Source: Pachyseris speciosa (taxonomy: Eukaryota > Cnidaria > Anthozoa > Scleractinia > Pachyseridae). Taken from it: a stretch of 64,000 nucleotides of DNA. The notes below the pieces were generated by a model, which did no database searches, was not told the origin of the DNA, and saw nothing but the letters and a program-made list of their open reading frames with translations. Location: contig JAEMWC010000377.1 in assembly GCA_016490735.1 (NCBI GenBank), positions 325,001-389,000 of the forward strand, given 5' to 3'. A program made the position numbers and the translations under genes. Below, one piece after another: positions 1 to 11,000 of the stretch (its first letter is position 1; each line of letters opens with the position of its first letter).

Positions 1-161
1 TTATCCTCTTCGATAACTTATGTTTTTTAGAAACACGGCATTCATGTTAAGCAGTTTTTATAGTTTTGATATTTTTAATGTTAGATATAGTTAGGTTAGT
101 TAGGTTATGATGTAATTAAGATGGATTTTGTAACTGATGAATATACCGTGTCAAAATAAAG

Positions 162-193
<32 letters not shown>

Positions 194-300
194 CATACAT
201 ACATACATACATACATACATACATACATACATACATACATACATACATACATACATACATACATACATACATACATACATTTTTAGCTTTTGGCCCAGGG
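1..300 (+). repeat. Retroelement 3' tail with (CATA)n microsatellite
   Basis: An AT-rich stretch ends in an AATAAAG-type motif at about 156-162 and runs straight into about 28 copies of CATA (about 165-280). AATAAA followed by a simple repeat is the usual 3' end of CR1/L2-type LINEs in this window (compare 39,690 and 38,770). No coding sequence is left, so only a tail is present. The long Cys/Met/Tyr/Val reading frame across the repeat is not a gene. Confidence 0.6.
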
Positions 301-477
301 CGGGGGGGCGGGTGGGTGGTACTCCCACATATGGGCTATATAGGTATTTTTTTAAGGTTATAAAACCACTGCAAAAAAAAAAATGAACGATCAAACTTGC
401 TCTACGTTTGATCACAGATAGATCGTGACCAGTCAAAAAATAATAAAATGTAGGGAAATACTGAAAGGGCTGGTCAA

Positions 478-1160
478 ACAACGTGTAAAGGCGTAAATAC
501 GATATTTCGGCTGGCCAACACCAGCCGTCTTCAGGTTTATTGAAGGAAAACGCGACCGGAAATGACATGAAATAGTACGTGATGTGTCAAAGCTACAAGA
601 AAATAACAAGGCAACTAAAATGATATAAGATTTAAATAATACAGAAAAAGAGTTAGAATAAAGCCAGAAAACTGAACATTACATTTCATCGCGTTTGTTA
701 AGGCCTGCAGGTTCTGATGTTTTACCTAACTGAATAAGAAATGCCTCACGAGCTTCTCTAATGGAATCACGTTTGGTATACAACTGATCGAGAAGTATCA
801 GGATCATATGATCACTGATAGTATGATCACTGGCAAGGAAAGCTTTTTTGATTTCAAAAGGCAGAACAATTGATCCTGAAGGTCTTAACATCCGCGAAGA
901 AACATAATTATTAGTTAATTTTTGTTATTGATTTAATCATTTTTCAGACTTTTTATTCTAATATCTTATTTTACACTGTCAATCATTTTAGTTTTACGTG
1001 TTTCCGGTATATTACTACATAAGCTCCCCTTCCAATGTAAATTCTCATTGCACCTGAAGAAGGCTGGTTTGGCCAGCCGAAATGTAGTACACAAAATTTA
1101 AAACCATTATACGTTGTGTCGGCCCTTGCTTTTATATTCTTTCCGAAATTTATGACTGTA
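478..1160 (-). mobile_element. Penelope-like element remnant (GIY-YIG end and flanking inverted hairpin motifs)
   Basis: On the minus strand, 891-679 encodes a 70-residue piece ending REAREAFLIQLGKTSEPAGL, followed by NKRDEM. This resembles the C-terminal end of GIY-YIG endonuclease domains of Penelope-like elements. It is flanked by two copies of one hairpin motif in opposite orientation: minus strand about 545-497 (CTGAAGA, a GGCTGG/CCAGCC stem, GAAA) and plus strand about 1,055-1,090. Penelope-like elements carry terminal repeats in direct or inverted arrangement with hammerhead-type motifs. No reverse transcriptase remains here, so this is a 5'-truncated copy. Confidence 0.6.
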
Positions 1161-1191
1161 CCCCCCGGGGCTGTTGGCTTAGTGACGCTCA

Positions 1192-1669
1192 ATGATAATC
1201 GCAGTTTAGTGACACACAGCTCTGTTGGTTCTTAGTTTCTCTGCACTGCCGAGACTACGTTTACACATCCCATGTTCTCAAGTAAGGGCCTGGGAACGAA
1301 TCCAAACTTCATTGAAAATCAATGGCATTAAACTAAATCGATTCTCATATGAAAGGATAGCTCAAAATAAGTACTTTCAGCAAGTTTGAACATGTTTGGT
1401 CGAAAAGTCACCAGTTGACGTGCATTTAGATCTTTAAAAAATCCCATACAAATGTCTCTATTTCGGAAAGTAGTTTATCCCTCCAAACCATACAAAGTCT
1501 CTAATTTTCACAATTTTCAAAAGCTTTTGTTTCAGCTTCAGTTCAACGGAACAGCGTCAAAGTTGGTAAGGTGACCATTTTTGAGATGCGCTTTCATGTA
1601 ACGTAAACAATTTTTTTCTAATCGATAAATTTTAAAACTCATTCCCAGGCCCTCACTCGTTTAGAACAT
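1192..1669. other. Sequence upstream of gene 1, nothing recognised
   Basis: No open frame, tRNA, or terminal repeat was recognised between the Penelope remnant and the TATA box at about 1,674. The phrase 'gggcctgggaacg' (1,287) and its reverse complement 'cattcccaggccctc' (1,641) bracket about 370 bp and may mark a small foldback element, but the arms are short. Confidence 0.3.
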
Positions 1670-1671
1670 GG

Positions 1672-1690
1672 CCAATATATAAAAGCGCGG
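1672..1690 (+). promoter_or_regulatory. Putative TATA-box core promoter of the DED-DD-kinase gene
   Basis: The sequence CCAATATATAAAAGCGCGG holds a strong TATA consensus (TATATAAAAG) next to a CCAAT-like pentamer. It lies about 140 bp upstream of the ATG at 1,823, a spacing that would give a 5' UTR of roughly 110 nt. No start-site data are available, so the assignment rests on motif and position only. Confidence 0.5.
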
Positions 1691-1822
1691 GAAACCGGCT
1701 TACCGGAACCGGAAGTTATTTTTGCTAAAGCACATGAATCCCATAAGGCTTCTTGGGCCTGGTGCTTCCCTGTCACAAGTAGATTGAGAAAAATGCTTCG
1801 ACTTTGAGCGAATATAGCGACA

Positions 1823-2072
1823 ATGAATAACTATAGATCACTCCTGTTGGAGCTTTCCAACAGCTTGACTACTCCCGACCTCGAGCAGCTAAAATTTCTG
1901 TGCGGAGATGTCATCCCGGCCGGTGCAGCAGAGAGAATTACTCGAGGATTCGAACTTTTTAGTGCTCTTGAGCAGCGTAACATGTTGTCAGAAGAAAACA
2001 GGGATTTCCTGGCATCTAAACTGATCGCTATCAAGAGAAATGATTTGAGGAATAAGCTATTAGGGATACAAG
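1823..2072 (+). CDS. Exon 1: death effector domain
   Basis: Residues 1-83. The helices read [20 protein letters not shown], then FLCGDVIP, then [19 protein letters not shown]. They close with KRNDLRNKL, which contains the RxDL signature of DED helix 6. Length and motif order match FADD/caspase-8 DEDs. The ATG has no earlier in-frame alternative nearby. The donor is AAG|GTAGGA at 2,073, phase 1. Confidence 0.85.
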
Positions 2073-5000
2073 GTAGGAATGTACTTGAACAAATAAAAAT
2101 CTGTGCCTTCTTGTTTTAACAATCGTGCTGAGGTAATGGCGCGGTAATAAGCTTACATGTAAGCTTTTTAAGACTGTACAGATGCTGAGGTGTTTGTATT
2201 TATTCCTTAGTGGTTTGTCGAAAGTTCCGTAAGATGCTAACTTTTATTGAGTGAACTCTTGAGTTGAGAGCCTCGTCACTCAAAACCAAGTTTAAATTGA
2301 ATTTCCTTATTTCAAACAGTTGACATCCCCCAAAAGGGGTACTTGTGTTATTGTCTGCACAACCTGTCTCGAGACAAAATTCACCTTAGCATCAACATCC
2401 CTCAAAAACAAGCCCTTAAATAGTTCGTCGAATGTCTATAAGTTATATGTTAGATTCTTACAGTGTTACCAAGCCCAGTGCAAGGCTGTGCTCTAAGAAA
2501 AATTTTTGGGAACTCAAACCTCAGTATCTTTGAAATCCAGGGTGCCCAGCATATTAACTTTGTGCACAAACTAAGATTTCCTTCTCATCCAAAGGCAAAA
2601 GTAAATCGCCAGGGGCCACTGGACACCGCTAGAGCACAACCCTGGTTACACTAGTAAAGTTCCAAAAGAAATGACCTCCCAAAAGTAGCGACCCTCCGAA
2701 AGTAGCAATAAAATTTCACAGGTGTTAGCAAATCCCGAAAGTAACGATCCCCCGAAAATAACAACCTCCTGAAAGTAGCGACCTCATAAGAGAGGAAAGA
2801 TTTGTAGGAAAGCCTGCAAAGACTGACACCAACAGCTCACTATAATATTACCATTATTTATGGGAACTGACTTTTGCTAATGTGGATTATTCAAAGGTTG
2901 ATTCTTTCTAATTGTCATTCAAAACAATAACATGTAACAAGTTTCTCCAAATAAAAAGTGTGTATGTTTTCACATTTGTCGTGATTTTATTTACGTTGAA
3001 CAGACGGTGTATGGTACGCGTCTTCAGCCTGGTTTTCACTAGCGACGCAAGCACAAGTGCAAGCATAAGCGCAAGCATAAGAGCGCTTATTTCACTGTGA
3101 AAACGGGCTTAACGCAAGCATAAGCATAAGTGCAAACACAAGCGCAAGTTTCAAAATTTTTCCTTTTCCTTGTGCTTGCACTTGTGTTTGCATTCACTTG
3201 CGCAGTGTTCGTTTTCACTTGGCGTAAGCCTCTTATGCTTGCACTTGTGCTTGTGTTTCAAGTGAAAACCAGGCTTTAGCTACCCGAAAGTGGTGACCCA
3301 CCAAAAGTAGCGACAGGAAAAGGCTGCTAAATCCCTCATTACTTTCGGAACTTTACAGTACTTCCCCTGCTCCCTGTAACTGAGAAAACCATGGGAACGA
3401 AGAATAATTCCTGAACATTTTTAATATTAATAATATTATTGTTCTGCAACCAATCAGATATTTTATGAATGAGGTGAAATAATCCTGTTTCTATTAAAGT
3501 GTGCAACCATTTATTTGTTTGGTTTTCTGTTTATATTTTTGCAGGAGATCAGTATGTTGAAGTGCAAGACCCACGTAAGTACATGATACTGATCCTCCCT
3601 TTTACTTACACCGAAATTTGTCACACTCTCATGTCTTCAATCTACTTTACTGGTTTTTGTTGTCTTTGTTCTAAACTACCATTTTGGGGTTTTCTTTTCT
3701 TCTTTTTTTCATATCTATAGGCTGCCAATAATATTTCAGTATGCCACTGAGGTTGTTTACCATTTAGAAAAAAATTCCAGAAATTTCAGTTGGTAATTTT
3801 TGTTCGGAAAGAACGGTACATGTTGTGTACCATTTGCCTAAAATTTCTGGATTGTCTCATCGCACTCGCTGATTGGATTGATTACACTCAGCCAAAAGCC
3901 AAAACTGGTACGAAACAGAGCAACTTGTAAATGGTAAATTAATTTCCATTGGGAATGTCCCAACTGGGAAAACAGGACTACCTTTTCAGAACTCCCGTTT
4001 GTCCTGGGAAAAAAAAAACGTTTACCATTTACATCCCAACTGGAGTCTCCGGGAATTTGTGGTAAATGGTAAACAACCTGAGTAACAACAACTGCCCTCA
4101 TCCTTTGTCTTAAGAATTATGGTTTTGGTTTTGCAGCTTTTACTGGGTACAGGCCTACCCAGTAGGGGTAGGCACGGATGGGACTCCTAGTTCCCATGCA
4201 AGGTGCCCTCCCTACCCATTCCGCCCACAGTCCATGAAGATTGGCCACACCACCAGGGTCTACGATCCTTCTCTTTTCGAACAGTGGTGTGGGTTCTTTA
4301 ACGTCCTACAAGAACAGATAAGAGAGAGAGAGAGAGTTGTGAGACGGGGCCTACAGTTCCTGGTAGTTCCCCTTTACTCTTCTTTGGCTAGACTGCTCGC
4401 AGGACTTCTCTTTTTGTAAAGTCGAAGTGCAATCTATCAATAGCACTTAGCAAACAATAGCTGCTGTCAAGCACTTTTGAAGTATACTAAACTTTTTGAC
4501 ATTGGGTGTCAGTGGATATACAATGTATTTGGTTTCATATCATGCAATACTATAGCTTTGGTGATGACAGAAGATCTCATTGGTGTTTTCATCTACTTAC
4601 ACTGTACATAGGCATTTAATTCGGTGGATTAGTTCTTTAGAAATACGGTAACACAAATAGCCGTCAAGGTCCTGATATCAGGCAAAGATGCCCTGGCCTT
4701 CAGGTTTTCAAATGTAATGTTGTGGGTTTCATCCTTTGGATTTGACCCACTGTGCCGTTACAGGTGTTGCCCGCAGACCGAGGAATCAGCCATCATTAGT
4801 TTAATATTCAGTTGGTCAGAATCAACCTCACTGCATAATATTCTGTTATTAAACTCATCACCAAAAGATAAGCTTGGGAACAGGTGCCTGAGAGGTGGTG
4901 GAGCCGGGCTGAACTTTGGTGGCAAGGAGGTATCCATGGCAACCCTGCGAATGGCCACCACCTGGCACCGTCACACTGACTAATCAGTGGAATACTTACC

Positions 5001-8000
5001 TCATACTTACCATAGAGAAGGGGGGAGGGAGTGGGAGCAAAAAAATAACACAGCAGCGAAAAAACAGCTAACTGCAGCCACGCTTGAGCAAACAGCAAAT
5101 GACCTTTGGATGAACAAGGCGACGAAAGCAACTGCATGAAAGTGTCACAAAGTGCCCCTGCGAAAACTCCCAGGCCACCCCTGTGTCCATTACATGGGAA
5201 GACTGCTGACTGGCATTGTCTTGAGCTTAACTTAGCCTAAATTTCATTTAGCCACATTTAAACTCATCACCAAAAGATGAGCTTGGGAACAGGCGCCTGA
5301 GAGGTGGTGGAGCCGGGCTGAACTTTGGCTGCAAGGAGGTATCGATGGCAACCCTGCGAACGGCCACCACCCAACCCCTCTCACCAAGGGCGCTTGGAAA
5401 AAGGAGGGACCCGAGAAGCAGGGTAGACTGGGACCTCCGACTCCACAACCACCCAAGTACCAGTGAAAGGCTAAGCTACCACTGAAGCAACTTACCCAGT
5501 CCAAGAAGAACCAAGCAAGCATAAGCCAACACGCTGGCTCGACCAAGCTGCTAAGCCAAATGTTTTGAAAGGCTGGCTAATGCTTCTGAAGGCGTGCGAA
5601 TGTAGGACTGACAGGCGCTACTTGACCAGCGCCCAAGAGCCTGGATCAAGTGATCAGGCAAACCACTACGAGCGGCAACAGTTGCAGCACCTATGCGGAA
5701 GCTGTGGCTTGAAAAGTTCCCCAAATGTCCTGCTGCAGACAATATCTGACGGAGCCAATCAGTCAGCCTGGCGTGTGACAGAGGCTGTCTGTTCTGCACA
5801 ACCAATAAGGGACTGGGAGAGTTACCTCGAACGCCAAGGTACGCCATCATTGCATGGACCGCACATAGAGGAAAGCTACCTCTGCCGATATGAATGTCAT
5901 ACCCCTTCTGAAAAGGATCAGTTTTGGAAGCCTTGATCCTTACCCGCATGCAGGATGGCAACGAGGAAGAGTCCACCGAGATATCCGGAACTGACAGGTG
6001 CAGAGAGAGTGAGAAGCTAGCTAAGCTAGGGACGGTGAACTCAGCGGAATGAAGGAAACCAAAGTATGCCAAGGTGCAGGCAGCCCAAAACATGCAATGG
6101 TCGAACACGGACACGTCCAAGGCCTTCCAAATGATGACCATGATGTTGTCGGTGACAGGGAAGCGCTGCGTCTCTGGAGAACCCTGTAGTCGCTTAATCC
6201 CCCTAAGGACTCGCTGCAGCTGCAAGCAGTTCTGCAAAGGGTCGGGAAAACCTTGCTCAACATGCAAGGAACGAATTGCTGAGAGGTAAACTTTGATGGA
6301 GGAATGCTGCACAGAGTCTGCCAGAAACGACACAAATAAGCACAAGGTCCATTCATCAGCTGGGCAGGGTGAACCATTGGCATGTAGCTTCCCTACCTGG
6401 CAACAAAAGGTGTAGAACTTCCTCTGACCAGTGGCATAGGTCTTGTGAGTTGAGGGGGCCAAGCCATGCACAAAAACCTCACGGCACCTTTGCTCTAGCA
6501 GACTGAGATCAGGCGATCGAGGAGAGGCTGCGGAATCTGGCAGGAATCTTGTTGTTGTTGTTGTCTCAATACCAAGGACAGTAAGGGAAGTTGAGGGGCC
6601 TACACACTTCTTGGGATGAAGTGGTAAACCCAGCCTCAAGCAAACAGATAAAGCAGTGCAGAGATTAGTGGAACACTGATTAGAATGTGGAGGACCACCT
6701 GTGATGAAATCATCCAAATAGTGCAACAAGTCTGGCACTGGATGGCGATTCAACAGAATCCACTCGACCACATCTGCCACGGAATTAAAAATAAACGGAG
6801 TGGAACAAAGGCCAAATGGAAGAGCAAGGTCCACATAAAATTGTCCACACCAGCTCATGCCCAAAAGGAAACGATCGTTGGGATGGACTGCAATGTTTCG
6901 ATAGGCGGATTCAACATCAAATTTAGCCATGAGAGCTCCAGGCCCAAACCGCGAGACCATTTTAGACTTGTAGCACAGTCACCATGCAATTTTGCGTAAC
7001 ATAGACTTAAAATAAAAGATTTTTCAAATCTTCAAAGGAAGGGAAGGTAAAGTTTTATTTGGGTTACTATAACATAATGACACACATTTTGTGCATTTTT
7101 TTGGTTATGGTGCTCATTAAACAGCATTTTCTGAAAATACCCACAATCCCTTGCGGGCCTAAATTTTTTTCAAGTTTCCTTTTCTCAAGTAACACTTCTG
7201 GAATTACGGTATTTTGCACATCACAAGGCACTTAACAGCAAAACAAAATGACTTTGAGTCATAGTTGATATAATCGAAACAACCTATTAATACACAGACA
7301 GAAGGTCGTTCAAGGTCACAACAACATTCATCCACAACACATTAAAGGGATGCCATAATTTCTTCATTCTGTTCTACTGAAACTTTAAAGGTTGGCCTTC
7401 TCCCTTTCTTTCTCAAGAGGTCCCCACAGATATTTCGCACAGTGCCAGCATGGACAGCAGCTAGTCGTTCCTCGTCCAATCTGTATGTAAAATCACTGAG
7501 ATTTTCCCTAAGGAAAAAGTTCCCTTTCAGAATACGAGATCCTGGACCAAACGTGAGACCATAATCATCAGTGAAATAGCCCTCCAACTCCTCTACGCCA
7601 CTGCTTGTCACTTTGAGGAGGTAGTAATCATAGGTAGGGTCTTCGTCAGCGGCAATGGCTACAACGCTGCCTTTGTCTGCCAAGTCAGCAATCCTCACAA
7701 AGGTATCTCGCGGAAGTTGGTTTGCCTCCTCAGTGGTTTGTCGTGTGATAGCAGTAGACGGCTCTTTCGGCAACTCCACCTCCGTCCAGCTGTCTACCCA
7801 CTCCCCTTGGGTGCAATTGTCAGCATCACCAGAAAGGCAGTCCATGCAGTGACACGACCTGTTTCTCACAAACACTTTCCCCTGTACTGGTGTTGGTTTT
7901 ACACTGTGCCACTTTCTGATTCCCTTTGCTTCCGTGAATTTTCTTCCTGGCCTGTTCCTTTCAACAGCACCTTCGCCAGTGGCTGGCACAAAAAAGAAGA

Positions 8001-11000
8001 GCCTTCGCTTCAGGTCAACAGACTTTGTTCTTGAAGAAAAGGTTGAAGTTGCTGGCGTAGTGAAAGACTGGGAGAGGTACTCGTACATTTCCCGGGCATT
8101 CCTGATGGTCGCTGTTCTGCGAATTACTGCCTGTGTTACCTTCTGCTTTACATGGGCCCCTGCAGCGTCCTGTTCGCCCTTGGCATGGGAAGTCTCAAAG
8201 AAATTTCTTTGGATCAAGTAACCAAAATCAGCAAGGGAGCAGGACAGGTCTCTGACACAGTGTCTTGACTTATACTGGGCAGCGCACCCGTCCGTAAATT
8301 CATGCATTTGGACGACCTGGTAAGACACCTCATTTTTCAAGTAGCTGTCGATGATACTTTGTACTTTGTGGACGGAATCGTGATCTTGTATCCCATCATC
8401 TGAGATCACGAAGATATGTTCTTTAACAATACGAGGCTCGTCTTCAGTACTCCGGATTCCATCAACATCTTCCACGGCATGGCGATAAAGAATTGTAATA
8501 TGCAAAGAAACCTTTGCAACGTCAAAATATTCAGACTGGACCTCGTCTTGCTGCCTGCAACAGTACCCTTCGGAGTAATCATGGACACACACCACGTTAC
8601 CAACTGGCAGTTGCTCCAGTAGTTTATCAAGCTGGCCACGTTGCCATTTGGCCATGAACGAGTGGTGTGAATATTCCTCGAGGAGCTTTTTGAAGTAGGC
8701 AAAAAGTTCCTTTGGTGACGTTTCTTTACGAACAAGAGAAATTTTCTTCTTTTCTTGTCCATTAGGGAGGAATTTTCCGGTAGGCACGTATTCATAACGG
8801 CTCCATTGCACAAGGCCTTGATCGGATTCTTCTTCAACCAAGAGCTGAAACTTGTTAACACCGCAATCTGCGCACTTCCTCTCAAGGCACTTTATGCTGT
8901 GATAAGGGCTCCCCTGTGGTTTTTGGCAGAGAGTCAATTCCGCAGCATCACTAACGGTTTTAGGCACTGGAGCTGTGTTATCCGCTTTATCCTTGAGAAC
9001 GTCTTTGCGAAATTTCATACACTCTTTGAACACGATTTGAATTTCGACATGTTTTCGACATAAACACGATTTTCTATCTCTCTCTCTGGCAGACTTTACA
9101 AAGAAGGGCTTCAGGGACTCAAATTTCCTCTGCTTAATTTTGACTTCGGGATGGAGTGTCTGAAATTCCAGGTAAGCTTCGGTTTGAGACTTCTCCAAAA
9201 TGTGCTTCGCATGTTGAACATACTGCTTCTTTCCGGTTCTGTATCTAAGAAAGTCTTTCTTGTCCCCTGTTGGGCGACTGGCCTGATGTGTCCAGTAGTT
9301 GTAAACCTGCTCCTTGACATCCTCTCCAATGGCATCTGAACGCACTTTTCGTTTTGTTGCAAGCCAGCTTGCCTCCTCTCCTTTTAAAATTTCCACTCTT
9401 CTTTCAATACCACGGCTAATGCTTCTTTGATCAAGAGAGACCAGTTTCAACAACGACTTCCTTGATCGAGTCTTCTTTATGTTCTCTCCAAAAGCCAGCG
9501 ACTTGAAGGAAGCAAATGCTGCTCTGTTCTCAGTTGAGCCACTTGTCTTTACCGCCTCCATTCCTTCAGAAATGTCGGCTGCCAGTGCTCTTAGGGTAGT
9601 CAACTCCTTTTGTTCTTCTGGGGTCGTCATTACACCTTTCTTCACCAGAACGTCTCTAGTTTTTGGACTTTGGGCGATCCTTTCCACTAGTTCAGCCTTC
9701 TTTTCAGGTGTTCCCGGAAGGGTGGTACAAACGTTGATGTAAGCTCTGGACTTGGCCATTCTGTTTGGGAAAGCTGGCGTGACAGAGCCTTGCTGCTGAG
9801 TGACATCACATGTAGATTCTTCGTTATTGGCGTTTTTCTTCTTTCTTCGCAGTTTCCGCACTCTCTCCTGCGTCTGGGCTCTGATTTTTGCCTTTCTTTC
9901 CTCTTCTGCTTTTTTTCTCTCTGCTCTCTTTACGCGCAATTTGGCCGCTTTATCGGCTGTCTTCACTGTCTACCTTGTTAACGCTGGATCACCCTTATTT
10001 TTCTGCCGGCGCTCTCTGGCTTTTGCAGCCCTTTTTTCACGATTTTTTTCGTCATACTTCCTGTTCTTTTCTTTAATTTTTTCTGCCTTTCTTTTTCTCC
10101 ACTCCTCGATCCTAGAAGTTCCACTTTTTAGTTCCTTGTCCTTCATTTCGAGATATTACCTTCACTAGCCTCACGCTAAGTAAAAATACTGCATTGCAAG
10201 GGCCCTGCAAAACTTGCATTGTCCACCCCCTAGATCATTAATAAGGACTGGTTACACAGCAGTAAAACTACTGGAAAGGAACATGGCGTTTTGCGAAGAA
10301 GAAACGAGTTTGGCTGCACTTTTCAGAATGTGGCCATCCTTACTTCGTTCAGTAGAACAGGAAAACATGGCGGTAATCGTACCGACTCACTAGAAATTGA
10401 AAATTTTTGTTGCTCAATCGTTTTAGGCCGTGGAAAAGGGGGAAATTTTCGAGAAACTTCTGAGCATTCAGGTGTTATTAGTGATGAGAGAGGATATTTC
10501 TTATTTTGGATAGAAAGGTGAGGAAAAATGTGGAGTTTTTGATAACCTTCGCAGTTTGTATGCTTTACATAGAAGCGTACCGACTGGCTTGTGATGCTAG
10601 TATTTCTATGTTTTTTGATATTTTGGACTGGAGTTTTCCTAGTGTTAGGAACACCTTTTGAGCATTTCGTGTGGGTGTTTATGTTCCTCTAGTGACTGAA
10701 TTTTGCAGTGTTAGAGACTGTTTGTTCGCTTGGCCATCTTCCTTGTCGGTCAGCGTTACAGCCACAATAGTCACCAAAGTTGTAAGAATTTAGTGTGTTT
10801 AAATAAAGCTAATATTCCAATTTTCTGTCTGCACGTTTTATTTACTGTGTTCTACTAGTAAATGAGATTATTTTACTGCAGATGAGTTGTAGTTTTGCGA
10901 AAAGTGGTTGTTTAGCATTTGAATATGAGTACTGCTGTTACGCGTTACATGTATAAATAGCATATTTTTTTCCCTTTCCCTTCATAAATAAAAAAAATTT

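Noticed and set aside
116..568. 150-codon frame rich in Met-Tyr-Val-Cys across the (CATA)n run
   Set aside because: It is a translation of a tetranucleotide repeat and continues through unrelated Penelope-like sequence.
5244..5546. Minus-strand 100-codon frame after the tyrosine recombinase
   Set aside because: Lies in the Ngaro B1/A2 split repeats; the same sequence recurs as non-coding repeat at 4,851-4,968.
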